Below, piece by piece: positions 1-8,744 of a stretch of 64,000 nt of DNA; positions within the stretch are counted from its first letter, which is position 1; each line of letters begins with the position of its first letter. This DNA comes from Bradyrhizobium sp. CIAT3101 (GTDB lineage Bacteria; Pseudomonadota; Alphaproteobacteria; Rhizobiales; Xanthobacteraceae). Position numbers and translations under genes: made by a program. Location: NCBI RefSeq assembly GCF_029714945.1, contig NZ_CP121634.1:1385001-1449000 (forward strand). The letters are read 5' to 3'. The notes under the pieces are model-generated. The model was not told the DNA's origin and did not search any database. It saw only the letters and a program-made list of their open reading frames with translations.

Positions 1-1125
1 CTCGGCCAGGAAGCGCAGCCTGCGCTCGCGCAGCAAAATGGCGATCATCAGCGCCTGCGTCAGCACTACGGCGGCAACGAGCATGGTGTGCCAATAGTAC
101 TGCTCCCAGAAGCCCAGCTCGCGGAAGCGCACCTCGCTGCCCGGAGGCAGATTGGCTTCGTCGACGTTCCAGCGTTTCAGTTGCCGCCAGTCGAAGATCG
201 GCTTGACGTTGTCGCCGTCGAAGGCTGCGATGCTCGACGGCGCTTCGCCAGCGAGAATCCGCGTCGCGACGCCGCCGGCTTCCCGTCCGATGACATCCGG
301 CAGCAGCAGGAAGCCACCCACGCCCGATCGTCCGAGGAACGTATCGGACGTGATGATGACCGGGCGGTTTGCGCTCTCGGCGACGCGTGCGAGCGCCGAG
401 GCCGGCGAATAATAGGTGCCTTCGCCGTCGGAATACATCGCCGAGGTCAGGATCGCGGAGCCGGCGGGCAGGGTCGCGACTTGATTGCGGACCTCGCGCA
501 GCGTGGCGTCGGAAAGATCGGTGACCTCGAGACCGGGCATCGCGGCCGCGAAGTCCTGCTTCCAGTGTCCATAGACCAGCGGATTCCTCCAGGCACCGCC
601 GACGAGGACGACACGGGTCAGGTCGGGAACGATCGCGCGCGCGGCCGTCAGGAGATGTGTCGGCCTCACCCTTGCGAAGATGGCGGTCGTGTCCGGCAGA
701 AACAGCGCACGCACCTCGGGCAGATCGGGGACGAAGGCGTACACGACAGGCGCGGCGGGCCAGATGTCCTGCTTGTGCTTCTGGAGGAATTTCGCCGCTG
801 CGACGCCGATCGAAATGATGACCTCGATGGACCGGTCGGCAAATTTGGTCTTGAGGTGACCGACGAGGCTGTCTTCGTAGTCCGGTCCGGGGAAGCGCGC
901 GAGATCGAGGCTCTCGCCGTAGATCACGGTGTGAGCATGGCCGTTCTGCTTCGCGGCGGCGCGGATGCCGTCAAAGATCTCCGAATAAAACGGCGAGCGA
1001 AAATCGGCTTCTTCCAGCACCAGGATGGAGCGCTGCCGCGGACCGTCGGCCGCACTGCATTCACGCGACAGGCAAGCGAACAGGAGGACAATCAGGATGC
1101 GCCCGAGCCCGGTGATGATACGCAT
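1..1125 (-). CDS. Sensor histidine kinase, periplasmic substrate-binding-like domain (partial)
   Basis: The gene runs off the left edge of the window; only its first 375 codons are present. Reading the minus strand from the ATG at 1125 gives a signal peptide (about residues 1-25), a periplasmic domain resembling the ABC substrate-binding family often found in rhizobial sensor kinases (residues about 30-335), and one membrane helix at about 345-363, followed by a basic juxtamembrane stretch ending in RERRLRFLAE at the edge. This layout, with a receptor-like domain before a helix leading into a cytoplasmic RERRLR segment, is typical of hybrid or simple sensor kinases. The kinase domain lies outside the window, so that part of the call is inferred. 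A lone membrane-anchored binding protein is the alternative. Confidence 0.72.
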   Translation of the reverse strand, partial: MRIITGLGRILIVLLFACLSRECSAADGPRQRSILVLEEADFRSPFYSEIFDGIRAAAKQNGHAHTVIYGESLDLARFPGPDYEDSLVGHLKTKFADRSIEVIISIGVAAAKFLQKHKQDIWPAAPVVYAFVPDLPEVRALFLPDTTAIFARVRPTHLLTAARAIVPDLTRVVLVGGAWRNPLVYGHWKQDFAAAMPGLEVTDLSDATLREVRNQVATLPAGSAILTSAMYSDGEGTYYSPASALARVAESANRPVIITSDTFLGRSGVGGFLLLPDVIGREAGGVATRILAGEAPSSIAAFDGDNVKPIFDWRQLKRWNVDEANLPPGSEVRFRELGFWEQYYWHTMLVAAVVLTQALMIAILLRERRLRFLAE

Positions 1126-1254
1126 TGCTGGACTCTCGGCCCCGCCTTCGGTTGCTATCGGGCTTCCTCATGAGGACGCACGAAAGAGCATACCCGGCCA
1201 ACCCGGAGTTTCAACGGAAGGATGCTGTGTCAGGCAGGGTGAGGCGACGGGCCG

Positions 1255-1845
1255 CTACTTGAACGGATCCTGGACTGAGGGCTGCGACTGCCTGATGCGT
1301 CGCACGCTCACCGGCGTACCGTCGGAGACGAACAGCAGTTCATACTTGCGGCCTTCGGTGTCGGTCGCAGAGCAGGTGACGTCGTTGACCTTCCTGGCCG
1401 AGAAATTACCGGTCTGGCGGCAGCTACCGGTGGAGGTCTGCGCAGCCGGGACCGGAAGGCCGTCGACCTTCGGCCGGGTCTTGGAGTTGAGCAGCATGCG
1501 GTCGACCGGCAACTCGTAGGAATTGTCGTCGGCCCGCTTGCCGTTCTCGCCGGAGAACGACACGACGTGGTTCTCGTCGTTGGGATCGTCGACGGCGACC
1601 GCGAAATTGACCCGGCCCTTGTCATCATGGGCAAAGGCCACGGTCTTGCAGGCGAAGGGGCGACCCGCGACCTTCAGCGTCTTGCAGTGGCCCGACATCA
1701 GCGCCAGCATGTCGACGAGGGAATTTTGTTGCGCCGGCGGATTGTTGACCGCAATCGCCGTGGAAGACTCGGCAAAACAAGGACTTGCGAGAGCAACGAA
1801 GGGGGTAACCAGGACCAGTCGGCGGAGGCGCATCGTCAGGCTCAT
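1255..1845 (-). CDS. Conserved hypothetical secreted protein
   Basis: This 196-residue protein starts with MSLTMRLRR followed by a hydrophobic stretch and a likely cleavage site after SPCFA, so it is probably exported. I chose the start at 1845 because the open frame upstream of it does not look like a signal peptide. The mature part has four cysteines (in the contexts GHCKT, FACKT, GSCRQ and VTCSA), which may form two disulphides. No family is recognised. It is monocistronic on the minus strand, with about 130 bases to the sensor gene downstream and about 200 bases to the CoA-transferase genes upstream. Confidence 0.7.
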   Translation of the reverse strand: MSLTMRLRRLVLVTPFVALASPCFAESSTAIAVNNPPAQQNSLVDMLALMSGHCKTLKVAGRPFACKTVAFAHDDKGRVNFAVAVDDPNDENHVVSFSGENGKRADDNSYELPVDRMLLNSKTRPKVDGLPVPAAQTSTGSCRQTGNFSARKVNDVTCSATDTEGRKYELLFVSDGTPVSVRRIRQSQPSVQDPFK

Positions 1846-2051
1846 GTGCCAGGGGGCCAAGGAGGGGGCCACGGAGCGGCAGAGGTTCCGCCCAACAACC
1901 ATCGAATCGCAAATTGGTTGCGATACCGTTTGCTCCGCCAATCCCGACTGGAATACCACCGCGCCACCCATCGGCGATTCACCTCGATCGCTTCAGCCCG
2001 TCCCGGGAGGCACATGCCGCCAGACCGATGTTTTTTTCGTGGCAGACCGCC

Positions 2052-2795
2052 TCACGCCGCCTGTTTCATGGTCCGCGCAAAGGCCGGATAAGTCTCGGCC
2101 AGCTCCGTGAAAACCCGCCCGCGCAGCAGCGACAGCGTTGCGGCGTCCGGCCGCGGCGTTTCGCGCACCACCTCCGGCTCCTGATAGGCGAAGCCGGTGC
2201 TCTCGCGGATGTCGGCCGGGGTGAAGGGCGGATGCACGGAGCGAAGCGCAAAGCCGCCTGCCTCACGATCGAAATCGAACAACGCCATGTTGGTCAGCAG
2301 CGCATGCGGCCCGCCGCGACGCGGCACCTCCGGCGTGATGGCGCGCGCGCTGACGAAATCGACCTTGCGCACGAACACGCGCGGCGAATGCTCCTCGCGA
2401 AACAGGATCACGCGAGGAATGAGATGATAGAGATAGGCCGAGCCGAACGAGCCCGGCCAGCGCACGTGGCTGGTGGGATAATCGCCGGTGCCGACTAGGT
2501 TGATGTTGCCGTGGCCGTCGATCTGGCCGCCGCCGAGAAAGAAGGCGTCGACCCTGCCTTGTGCGGCGCAGTCGAACAGCTCGATGCCGCCATTGGTGAA
2601 GAAATTGTGCGCCTGCGATCCCAGGATCGAGATGCGTACCGGCGGTTTGCCGTCGCGTTCGTTGCGGGCCCGCAGCAGCATGGCGCCGGCCGCGGGGATC
2701 GGCGACGACGCGCCGACCGCGACGTGACGGATGCCGTCGAGCAGATCGGCAATGGTAACGATCAGGATCTCGCGCCGCTCGCGCTCGGTCGACAT
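2052..2795 (-). CDS. CoA-transferase family I, beta subunit
   Basis: A 247-residue protein beginning MSTERERRE. It resembles the beta subunits of glutaconate CoA-transferase and IpdB-type enzymes: a GASSPIPAAGAMLLR segment near the N-terminus and a characteristic FLGGGQIDGHGNINL segment in the middle. Its start overlaps the stop of the alpha subunit by one base (TGATG), so the two are translationally coupled and probably form an alpha2beta2 or alpha-beta complex acting on a CoA thioester. The glutamate motif (ESG or ENG) expected near the strand ISILGSQ is not seen, so a hydrolase-like activity is possible. The substrate cannot be told from sequence. An open frame continues upstream of 2795, but it lies inside the alpha subunit gene. 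Confidence 0.82.
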   Translation of the reverse strand: MSTERERREILIVTIADLLDGIRHVAVGASSPIPAAGAMLLRARNERDGKPPVRISILGSQAHNFFTNGGIELFDCAAQGRVDAFFLGGGQIDGHGNINLVGTGDYPTSHVRWPGSFGSAYLYHLIPRVILFREEHSPRVFVRKVDFVSARAITPEVPRRGGPHALLTNMALFDFDREAGGFALRSVHPPFTPADIRESTGFAYQEPEVVRETPRPDAATLSLLRGRVFTELAETYPAFARTMKQAA

Positions 2796-3613
2796 CAGGC
2801 CACCTGCTTGCGATGCGTCAGGAATGCCGACAGATAGGCGCGAAAGCCGTCCTCGCTGCGCGCCATTGCCGCGTAGCGCGCGATCTCGGCCTCGTCGGCC
2901 GGATATTCGTCCCACAGCGCCAGCGGCCAGGCGCCGCGTGCGGCGACCGCGACGGCATCGACATAGAGCGAGGGCAGCACGCCTGCGGCGGAATCCTCGC
3001 TGTCCAGCAAATTGCGCTCGACGATGCGCTCCACCGTGACCAGCGTGCGCCTGGAGGCGTAAGCGAGATCGGCGAGCTCGCGATGCCGGCCGATGCGGAC
3101 ATTGCCGGCGCGGTCGGCCTCGGGCGCGTGAAACAGCGCGACGTCAGGCGAGATCGCGGGCACCACGACGACCTTGCGTGCCTCGCCTACGGGACTGTCG
3201 ATCACCTGCCAGTCCGGCCGCACCTCGAGGAGATCGCTGCCGATGATGCCGGCGATCGGCATGAACGGCACGCCCTTTTGGCTCGCGAGCAGGCCGGCAT
3301 AGATCGCGGGGCAGGTCGAATCGCGCATCGTGAAGGCGCCGCTCTTGATGCCAGCGGTGAAACGCGGTGCGGCGCCGGCTTCGCCGAGCGACACGGCGCT
3401 GGTTTCCAGCGAGGCGATCGCGCCGGCGCCGATCAGGAGATCGGCCTGCATGCCGGAGATCGGCACGCAGATCAGCCTGAGGTCACGGATGCCGGACTCC
3501 AGCAGCGCTGCGGTCGCCGCCATCGCCACGCCAGAACCGTCGACCGGGATCGCCAGCGACTGCCCGGATGCAACGCGCGCAGCCAGCGCCTCCAGCGCAA
3601 CGATCTCGGTCAT
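2795..3613 (-). CDS. CoA-transferase family I, alpha subunit
   Basis: A 272-residue alpha subunit of the glutaconate CoA-transferase/IpdA group. The glycine-containing segment GQSLAIPVDGSGVAM near residue 20 and the RLICVPISGMQADLLIGAGAI segment near 45 match the CoA-binding N-terminal fold of the family. It is the first gene of a tight pair with the beta subunit, which starts on the stop codon of this gene. A TPR gene and an aldo/keto reductase gene lie upstream on the same strand with short gaps, so one transcript may cover all four. The role is probably activation or ring-fragment processing of an organic acid; the substrate is unknown. Confidence 0.82.
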   Translation of the reverse strand: MTEIVALEALAARVASGQSLAIPVDGSGVAMAATAALLESGIRDLRLICVPISGMQADLLIGAGAIASLETSAVSLGEAGAAPRFTAGIKSGAFTMRDSTCPAIYAGLLASQKGVPFMPIAGIIGSDLLEVRPDWQVIDSPVGEARKVVVVPAISPDVALFHAPEADRAGNVRIGRHRELADLAYASRRTLVTVERIVERNLLDSEDSAAGVLPSLYVDAVAVAARGAWPLALWDEYPADEAEIARYAAMARSEDGFRAYLSAFLTHRKQVA

Positions 3614-3647
3614 GGGCGTCCTCCGGCCGTGTTTTCTCCATCCTGCC

Positions 3648-4961
3648 TCAGGCCATCGCCGCCTGCCAGCGCGTATCGCGCAAGGACGGGCGGCGGTGGA
3701 GGCGGGCGTCGAGGAGCTTGCGGGCGCGCGGCAGCTCGCCGCTGCGTATCAGGGCAACGAGGTACGTATCCTCGATCAGCTCGCGCTGGGCGTGGCTGCC
3801 GCCGATGCGCACGACCTCGGTGAGGACCGGCGCGAGATCGCGCACGCAAGCCGCGTAATTTTCGTCCGCAAAGGCCGCAAGCGCGCGACAGATCGCCGGC
3901 ACCACAGGGCCTGCCGGCAGCTTGCCGTCGACAAGCCGCTGCTCGATTACGGCAAGGCGCGCGGCCAATGCTTCCTGATTTTGTGTCGCGGCCGCGAACA
4001 GCGCCATGTGGACGTCGGCGAAGGCCAGGCCCGATTTGGGGAACAGTTTTTGCGCGGTAGCGTCGGCCTCGGCCCAGAGCGCTTGCGGCACGGCATGGCC
4101 GTAAGCCGACAAGCGCCACAGCAGCGAGGCGCTGTCGGTGATGACGTTGAGCGGCGGCGCCTGCGTGGCGCTGGGCTGCAGCACGTCGTCATAGATTTTG
4201 AGCGCACGGGCCGCATCGCCATGCTCGAGCGCGCCAAGTGCCTGGTGCCAGAGGATATGGCCGTGGAGAATTCCCGCGCGGTCATAGGTCGGGAGCCATT
4301 CTTCGACGAGACGATCGGCCGCCTCGATCGATCCGTCCTCGAACATCGCATGCAGCACGGCATGCGCGGCGTGCGCGTTGGCGCGGCGGAGGTCAAAACC
4401 GCGCTCGGTGACGGCGCGGCCGCGTCCGACGTCGCCATTCTCGGTCATCGCCCAGCCGGACATGGTGAGAAACCACCAGTCCTCGCCGTAATGATGCGCG
4501 ACGCGTTCGCACAGCTCGTGCCGGGCGCGGTCGTGATCGGCCATGCCGGAGAAGGCGAACAGGCCGAACGCGCCGAGCGGCAACGACAGCACCATGGCAT
4601 CGCGCGGCCAGCGCTCGATATGCCCGGACATCGCCGCGATCGCGTCGGGCCCGCGTCCCTCGATCGCGAGCGCCAGCGTCTCGACATGCGAGCGCTCGCG
4701 CTCGCTGCCGCGCCTGGCCACAAGCTCGCGTGCCAGTGCCGCTTTCTGCCGCGCAAGATCGCCCTGCTGGTAGAATGCATGCACGCGGCCGCGGGCGATA
4801 TGGGCGAGGGCAAAGTCTGGATCGGCCACGATCGCACGCTCCAGCGCCTCCGCCGTGCCGGTCCAGCCGGCGAGCATGAGATCGATGCCGTCGCGATAAG
4901 CGGTCGCGGCGGAATCGGACGTGGTGGAGAGCGGCAAGCCGTAGCGGTCTTCAAGCGCCAT
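3648..4961 (-). CDS. Tetratricopeptide repeat protein (TTC38-like)
   Basis: A soluble 437-residue protein with no signal peptide, made of helical pairs of the TPR type, for example GTAEALERAIVADPDFALAHIARG near residue 40. Its overall form resembles the bacterial homologues of tetratricopeptide repeat protein 38. The start MALEDRYG at 4961 was chosen over an in-frame ATG 63 bases upstream because that one lies inside the end of the aldo/keto reductase gene. It sits 16 bases downstream of the reductase and 34 bases upstream of the CoA-transferase pair, which suggests cotranscription. It is presumably a protein-protein interaction scaffold; no enzymatic motif is visible. Confidence 0.72.
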   Translation of the reverse strand: MALEDRYGLPLSTTSDSAATAYRDGIDLMLAGWTGTAEALERAIVADPDFALAHIARGRVHAFYQQGDLARQKAALARELVARRGSERERSHVETLALAIEGRGPDAIAAMSGHIERWPRDAMVLSLPLGAFGLFAFSGMADHDRARHELCERVAHHYGEDWWFLTMSGWAMTENGDVGRGRAVTERGFDLRRANAHAAHAVLHAMFEDGSIEAADRLVEEWLPTYDRAGILHGHILWHQALGALEHGDAARALKIYDDVLQPSATQAPPLNVITDSASLLWRLSAYGHAVPQALWAEADATAQKLFPKSGLAFADVHMALFAAATQNQEALAARLAVIEQRLVDGKLPAGPVVPAICRALAAFADENYAACVRDLAPVLTEVVRIGGSHAQRELIEDTYLVALIRSGELPRARKLLDARLHRRPSLRDTRWQAAMA

Positions 4962-4977
4962 CGTGATCCCCGAGACT

Positions 4978-6000
4978 TCAAGCCGTCCGCGCGCGCCGTC
5001 CCTCGATCGGATAGGCCGGGTCATTGTAGCCCGGTGTCGACGGATGACCCGGTACCACCAGCCGGTCGATCAGCGCCTCATCCTCTGCGGTAAAGCGATA
5101 GTCGAGTGCGCTGATATAGCCATCCCACTGTTCTTCCGTGCGCGGGCCCGCGACGATCGACGAGACGAAAGCGGAGTTGAGCACCCAGGCCACCGCGAAC
5201 TGGCCGGCGGTGATGCCGTTCTTCTCGGCGTGGCTCTTGATCTCCTGCGCGAGCTGCAGTGATTCCGGCCGCCATTCGGTCTGCATCATGCGGGTGTCGT
5301 TGCGGCCGGCGCGCGTCTCCTTGTCGGGGGCTGCGTCCGGCTTGTACTTGCCGGTGAGCACGCCACGCGCCAGCGGGCTGTAGGGCACGATGCCGAGGCC
5401 GTAATAGGAGCAGGCCGGAAAGTGCTCGACCTCGGGCATGCGGTTCATCGCGTTGTAGTAAGGCTGGCTCACCACGGGGCGGTCGATGCCGAGCCGGTCG
5501 CAGATGTTGCAGATCTCGGCGACGCGCCAGGCGCGGTAGTTGGAGACGCCGAAATAGCGGATCTTGCCGGCGCGGATCAGATCACCCATCGCGCGCACCG
5601 TCTCTTCGAGCGGCGTCGCATGATCTTCCTTGTGCAGATAGTAGATGTCGATGTGGTCGGTGCCGAGCCGCTTCAGGCTCTCCTCGGCCGCTTGCAACAC
5701 CCAGCGCCGCGACAGCCCGACGCGATTGGGATCGTTGCGCGTGTCGTTGTTCATGGGGTTAGCAAGCTTCGTCGCGAGCACCCAGGCATGACGGTTGTTG
5801 CCGATGGCCCGGCCGACGACTTCTTCGGAGCCGCCCTTCGAATAGGCATCCGCGGTGTCGATGAAATTGATGCCGGCTTCATGCGCCTTGGCGATGATCC
5901 GCTTTGATGCCGCCTCATCCGTCGGCCCGCCGAACATCATGGTACCCAGGCAGATCGGCGAGACTTTCAGGCCGCTGCGGCCAAGTTGGCGGTAGTGCAT
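4978..6000 (-). CDS. Aldo/keto reductase
   Basis: A 340-residue NADPH-dependent oxidoreductase of the AKR superfamily (TIM barrel). The catalytic tetrad is visible: Asp48 and Tyr53 in DTADAYSKG, Lys78 in LATKLA, and His123 in YYLHKED. The C-terminal VAGPRTEEQ segment matches the nicotinamide phosphate-binding region. It reduces aldehydes or ketones in the cytoplasm; the natural substrate is not predictable. It is the promoter-proximal gene of a minus-strand run that continues into the TPR and CoA-transferase genes. The start MHYRQLGRSGLKVS is the usual one for the family. Confidence 0.9.
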   Translation of the reverse strand: MHYRQLGRSGLKVSPICLGTMMFGGPTDEAASKRIIAKAHEAGINFIDTADAYSKGGSEEVVGRAIGNNRHAWVLATKLANPMNNDTRNDPNRVGLSRRWVLQAAEESLKRLGTDHIDIYYLHKEDHATPLEETVRAMGDLIRAGKIRYFGVSNYRAWRVAEICNICDRLGIDRPVVSQPYYNAMNRMPEVEHFPACSYYGLGIVPYSPLARGVLTGKYKPDAAPDKETRAGRNDTRMMQTEWRPESLQLAQEIKSHAEKNGITAGQFAVAWVLNSAFVSSIVAGPRTEEQWDGYISALDYRFTAEDEALIDRLVVPGHPSTPGYNDPAYPIEGRRARTA

Positions 6001-6049
6001 GGGGCTGTTTCCTCAACGCTTCTGTTGCGGGGGCACCATAACCAGCTCT

Positions 6050-6123
6050 GCCCATCATTGCGAGCGCAGCGAAGCAATTCAGCAATGCTCTATCTCGTCG
6101 TCCCCGCGTTCGCGGGGACGACG
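6050..6123. repeat. Intergenic palindromic repeat
   Basis: The stretch at 6096-6123 is a near-perfect hairpin of 13-bp arms around two bases, built on CGTCGTCCCCGCG. It follows a CATTGCGAGCGCAGCGAAGCAATT element that I recall as a common rhizobial intergenic repeat. It lies between the aldo/keto reductase start and the thioesterase gene. Confidence 0.7.
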
Positions 6124-6167
6124 ACCGAGGGTGTGGTGCACAGCGGTGGTAGTCTCGCGGAGCGAGC

Positions 6168-6605
6168 CTACGCGGGCCCCTTCAAGATCTTGAACACACC
6201 GTTCGCCATCACCACGCAGCGGTCATCGACCGTGATCTCGGTGCTCATGAAGATCAGGCTGCGGGTCGCGCGCACCACGCGGGGGCGGGAGATCAGGATG
6301 TCGCCGATCTGGCCGGCCTCGACGAAATGGGTATCGAGCTGCACCGTCGCCATGTAGTCCTTGCCCGACGTGTAGCGAGCGGTCATGCCGCAGGTGCGAT
6401 CGGCGAACGTCATCATCACGCCGCCCTGGACCATGCCGCGGCGATTGTGGTGCTTGTCTTCGGTGGCGAGTGCGAATTCATATCGGCCGTCGACCTTGCG
6501 CTCCCACAGGGGGCCGACCAGGTGCATGAAGCCCGTGGTCACCAGGATGGTCCAGCCGTCTGATTTGAGCTTTGCGGCAGTCTTGCTGGTCATCGCCCCG
6601 TCCAT
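6168..6605 (-). CDS. PaaI-family thioesterase (hotdog fold)
   Basis: A 145-residue single hotdog-fold protein. The segment HHNRRGMVQGGVMMTFADRTCG carries the hotdog helix with the catalytic-type N/G/H-rich turn, followed by the strand TVQLDTHFVEAGQIGD typical of PaaI-like acyl-CoA thioesterases (4HBT). It hydrolyses acyl-CoA or aryl-CoA esters in the cytoplasm. MTSKTAAKLK at 6593 is an equally good start. It is transcribed alone and divergently from the NUDIX gene, 60 bases away. Confidence 0.85.
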   Translation of the reverse strand: MDGAMTSKTAAKLKSDGWTILVTTGFMHLVGPLWERKVDGRYEFALATEDKHHNRRGMVQGGVMMTFADRTCGMTARYTSGKDYMATVQLDTHFVEAGQIGDILISRPRVVRATRSLIFMSTEITVDDRCVVMANGVFKILKGPA

Positions 6606-6665
6606 CCTTGCAACGCTTGATCTCTCCTCGTTTCATCGAGCGCGGTCCTGGTGTAGTCAAGCATC

Positions 6666-7292
6666 ATGAGAGCTTTCGGCGATGCCACCAGACGGAATAT
6701 CGCAGAGGCCTGCGCGTCATTCGCGCGGCTACCCGAAGCGGCCGAGCCGTCGGCGCTGAAGCGCGCCGCGGTGGTGCTGGCGCTCACCGCATCCCATGAC
6801 GGCGATGACACTGCGTTTCTGCTGACCAGGCGTGCATCGAGCTTGCGCTCTCATCGCGGTCAGTGGGCGCTGCCGGGCGGACGCTGCGACGCCGGCGAGA
6901 CACCGGTCGAGGCGGCGCTGCGTGAGCTCGACGAGGAGCTCGCGCTCAGGCTTCCCGCCGACGCGGTGCTCGGTCTGCTCGACGATTATCCGACGCGCTC
7001 CGGTTATCTGATCACGCCGGTCGTGGTCTGGGCTGCCGAGAGCAATGCCATCACGCCGAATCCGGACGAGGTCGCCTCGGTCCATCGCATCGCGCTCGAC
7101 ACGATCGAGCGCGACGATGCCTTCGATTTCACGGATATCCCCGAAAGCAGCCGTCGCGTGATCCGCTTCCATCACCGGATGAGCCTGATCCACGCGCCGA
7201 CGGCGGCGCTGATCTACCAGTTCCGCGAGGTGCTGGCGGGCCGGCAGACCCGCGTCACCGACCTGGAACAGCCGGTTTTCGCTTGGAAATGA
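6666..7292 (+). CDS. NUDIX hydrolase, CoA pyrophosphatase type
   Basis: A 208-residue NUDIX protein. The NUDIX helix starts at GGRCDAGE and continues AALRELDEELAL. Just before it, LLTRRASSLRSHRGQWALPGG matches the NuCoA signature of coenzyme A pyrophosphatases (NudL). It should hydrolyse CoA or its derivatives to phosphopantetheines and 3',5'-ADP. The last glycine of the generic NUDIX box is Ala, which is usual in NudL. It is divergent from the thioesterase gene, and a secreted-protein gene follows 53 bases downstream. Confidence 0.88.
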   Translation: MRAFGDATRRNIAEACASFARLPEAAEPSALKRAAVVLALTASHDGDDTAFLLTRRASSLRSHRGQWALPGGRCDAGETPVEAALRELDEELALRLPADAVLGLLDDYPTRSGYLITPVVVWAAESNAITPNPDEVASVHRIALDTIERDDAFDFTDIPESSRRVIRFHHRMSLIHAPTAALIYQFREVLAGRQTRVTDLEQPVFAWK

Positions 7293-7345
7293 TGGTAAAC
7301 GGCGCGTTAACGTGACGGTTACCGGATGCCTGCTAAGAGGGCAGC

Positions 7346-8563
7346 ATGCATCATTCGATTCGAACACATCTGGCGCTGGTTCCACTCGCGCTCGTCCTGC
7401 TCGTTCCCGCCGCGCGTGGCGGCGAGTCCGACGCACTGCCATCAAACGTCAGCAATGCCAACGCCCAGCTGTTGTCGCAGTTCTTTGCGCAAAGCGGCGG
7501 TGCATCGCCGGCGGTGCTCGAATATCGCCGCAAGCTGGCCGAGTACCAGCAGATCCGCGGCGCCTTCGACCAGGAGGCCGGTGCCTATTGGAGCCAGGTC
7601 TCGGAGAAGCGGAAAGGCCGCAACGCCAAGCGGCGCAGCGGGCAGCAGATCACGCTTGACGATTACATGCTCGACCAGCCGCCGGTCTATACCGGGCCGA
7701 AGCGGCCGGTGAATCCGGAGCCCGAGGAAACGCCGGAGCGCCCGGCGCGCAAACCGCTTCCGGTGGCCTCCGACCTTCTGCGCGCCGCGCAGGATCTCTA
7801 TCAGTTCACGCCGCAGCGCCCCTCAAACGAAGTCGAGTTCAAGCGTGCCTATGCGCGCTACGCGCTCGCCTCGGGGCTGACGCGCGAGCAGGCGGTGCGG
7901 GTCTATTCGTTCGAGACCGGCGGCACCGGTAATTACGACGTGCAGGCCGGCATCGAGCATGGCGGCAAGCGCGCGATCTCGACCGCGATGGGCTACAACC
8001 AGCTGCTCACCACCAACAGCGTCGAGCTGCTGGCCGAGCAGGGCCATGAGTTCATTCGCGCACTCTCCGACAAGGTGGCGCGCACCTCGGGGCCGTCGCG
8101 GCAGTCGCTCGAGCACAAGCTCAGCGTTTTGAAGAAGATGGTGGCGCATGCGAAGTCGGTGCCCGACACCTGGTCGGAGCACGAGAAGATCGGCGACACC
8201 GCGCAGGGCTGGGCCATGCATGCGATGGTGCTCGACATCGACATCGGGCCGATGCTGCAGACCCACAAGCTCCTGACCTCGGTGCTGTTCGCCCGCGCCA
8301 AGGGCTACACCCGTCCGCTCACCGCCGCCGAGCTCGAGATGATGAACCTCACCGGCGACGGCACCGGCCTCGACATGGTGACGATGCCGCAGGCGATGCG
8401 CGAGCAGGTGCCGACCTCGAACTTCTTCCAGCGCGGCGGCTACGAGCGCAACCCGGTCGCGATCCGCCACAACACGGTCGCGAAGCTGCTCGCGGTCACG
8501 GATGCGCGAATGGACAGCAACAGCAACAATGCCGGCGCGCGGGAGCTGGCGGCGGCATTTTAG
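7346..8563 (+). CDS. Secreted protein with possible lysozyme-like domain
   Basis: A 405-residue protein with a signal peptide (MHHSIRTHLALVPLALVLLVPAARGG). A charged proline-rich linker (about residues 85-145) precedes a conserved helical domain. Within it, VYSFETGGTGNYDVQAGIEHGGKRAISTAMGYNQLL has the order Glu, then Gly-rich turn, then Ser-x-Ala-x-Gly-Tyr-Asn-Gln, recalling the catalytic Glu and S-x-G-Y-x-Q signature of SLT-type transglycosylases. It may therefore cut peptidoglycan in the periplasm. This is inference from a short motif; the rest of the protein is not recognised. Monocistronic, followed by a repeat cluster. Confidence 0.7.
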   Translation: MHHSIRTHLALVPLALVLLVPAARGGESDALPSNVSNANAQLLSQFFAQSGGASPAVLEYRRKLAEYQQIRGAFDQEAGAYWSQVSEKRKGRNAKRRSGQQITLDDYMLDQPPVYTGPKRPVNPEPEETPERPARKPLPVASDLLRAAQDLYQFTPQRPSNEVEFKRAYARYALASGLTREQAVRVYSFETGGTGNYDVQAGIEHGGKRAISTAMGYNQLLTTNSVELLAEQGHEFIRALSDKVARTSGPSRQSLEHKLSVLKKMVAHAKSVPDTWSEHEKIGDTAQGWAMHAMVLDIDIGPMLQTHKLLTSVLFARAKGYTRPLTAAELEMMNLTGDGTGLDMVTMPQAMREQVPTSNFFQRGGYERNPVAIRHNTVAKLLAVTDARMDSNSNNAGARELAAAF

Positions 8564-8577
8564 AGCGCTGGGCGAGC

Positions 8578-8727
8578 TGCCCTTCACCTCGCCCCGCTTG
8601 CGGGGAGAGGTCGGATTGCATCGAAGATGCAATCCGGGTGAGGGGGTACAGGTCCGTCGATCATCTCATGCGCGGAGAGAAGCCCCTCACCCCAACCCTC
8701 TCCCCGTAAGAACGGGGCGAGGGAGCG
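8578..8727. repeat. Composite intergenic palindromic repeat
   Basis: Two halves related to CTCGCCCCGCTTGCGGGG and CTCTCCCCGTAAGAACGGGG flank a perfect hairpin at 8613-8635 (10-bp arms, loop GAA) and a GGGTGAGGGG/CCCCTCACCC pair. The same half-element recurs near 18419-18442, 36146-36264 and 48355-48376. Confidence 0.75.
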
Positions 8728-8744
8728 CACCGTGATCGCGTCCC

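Noticed and set aside
6888..6966. NUDIX box with Ala in place of the last Gly
   Set aside because: CoA pyrophosphatases of the NudL group normally have this substitution, so it is not a defect.
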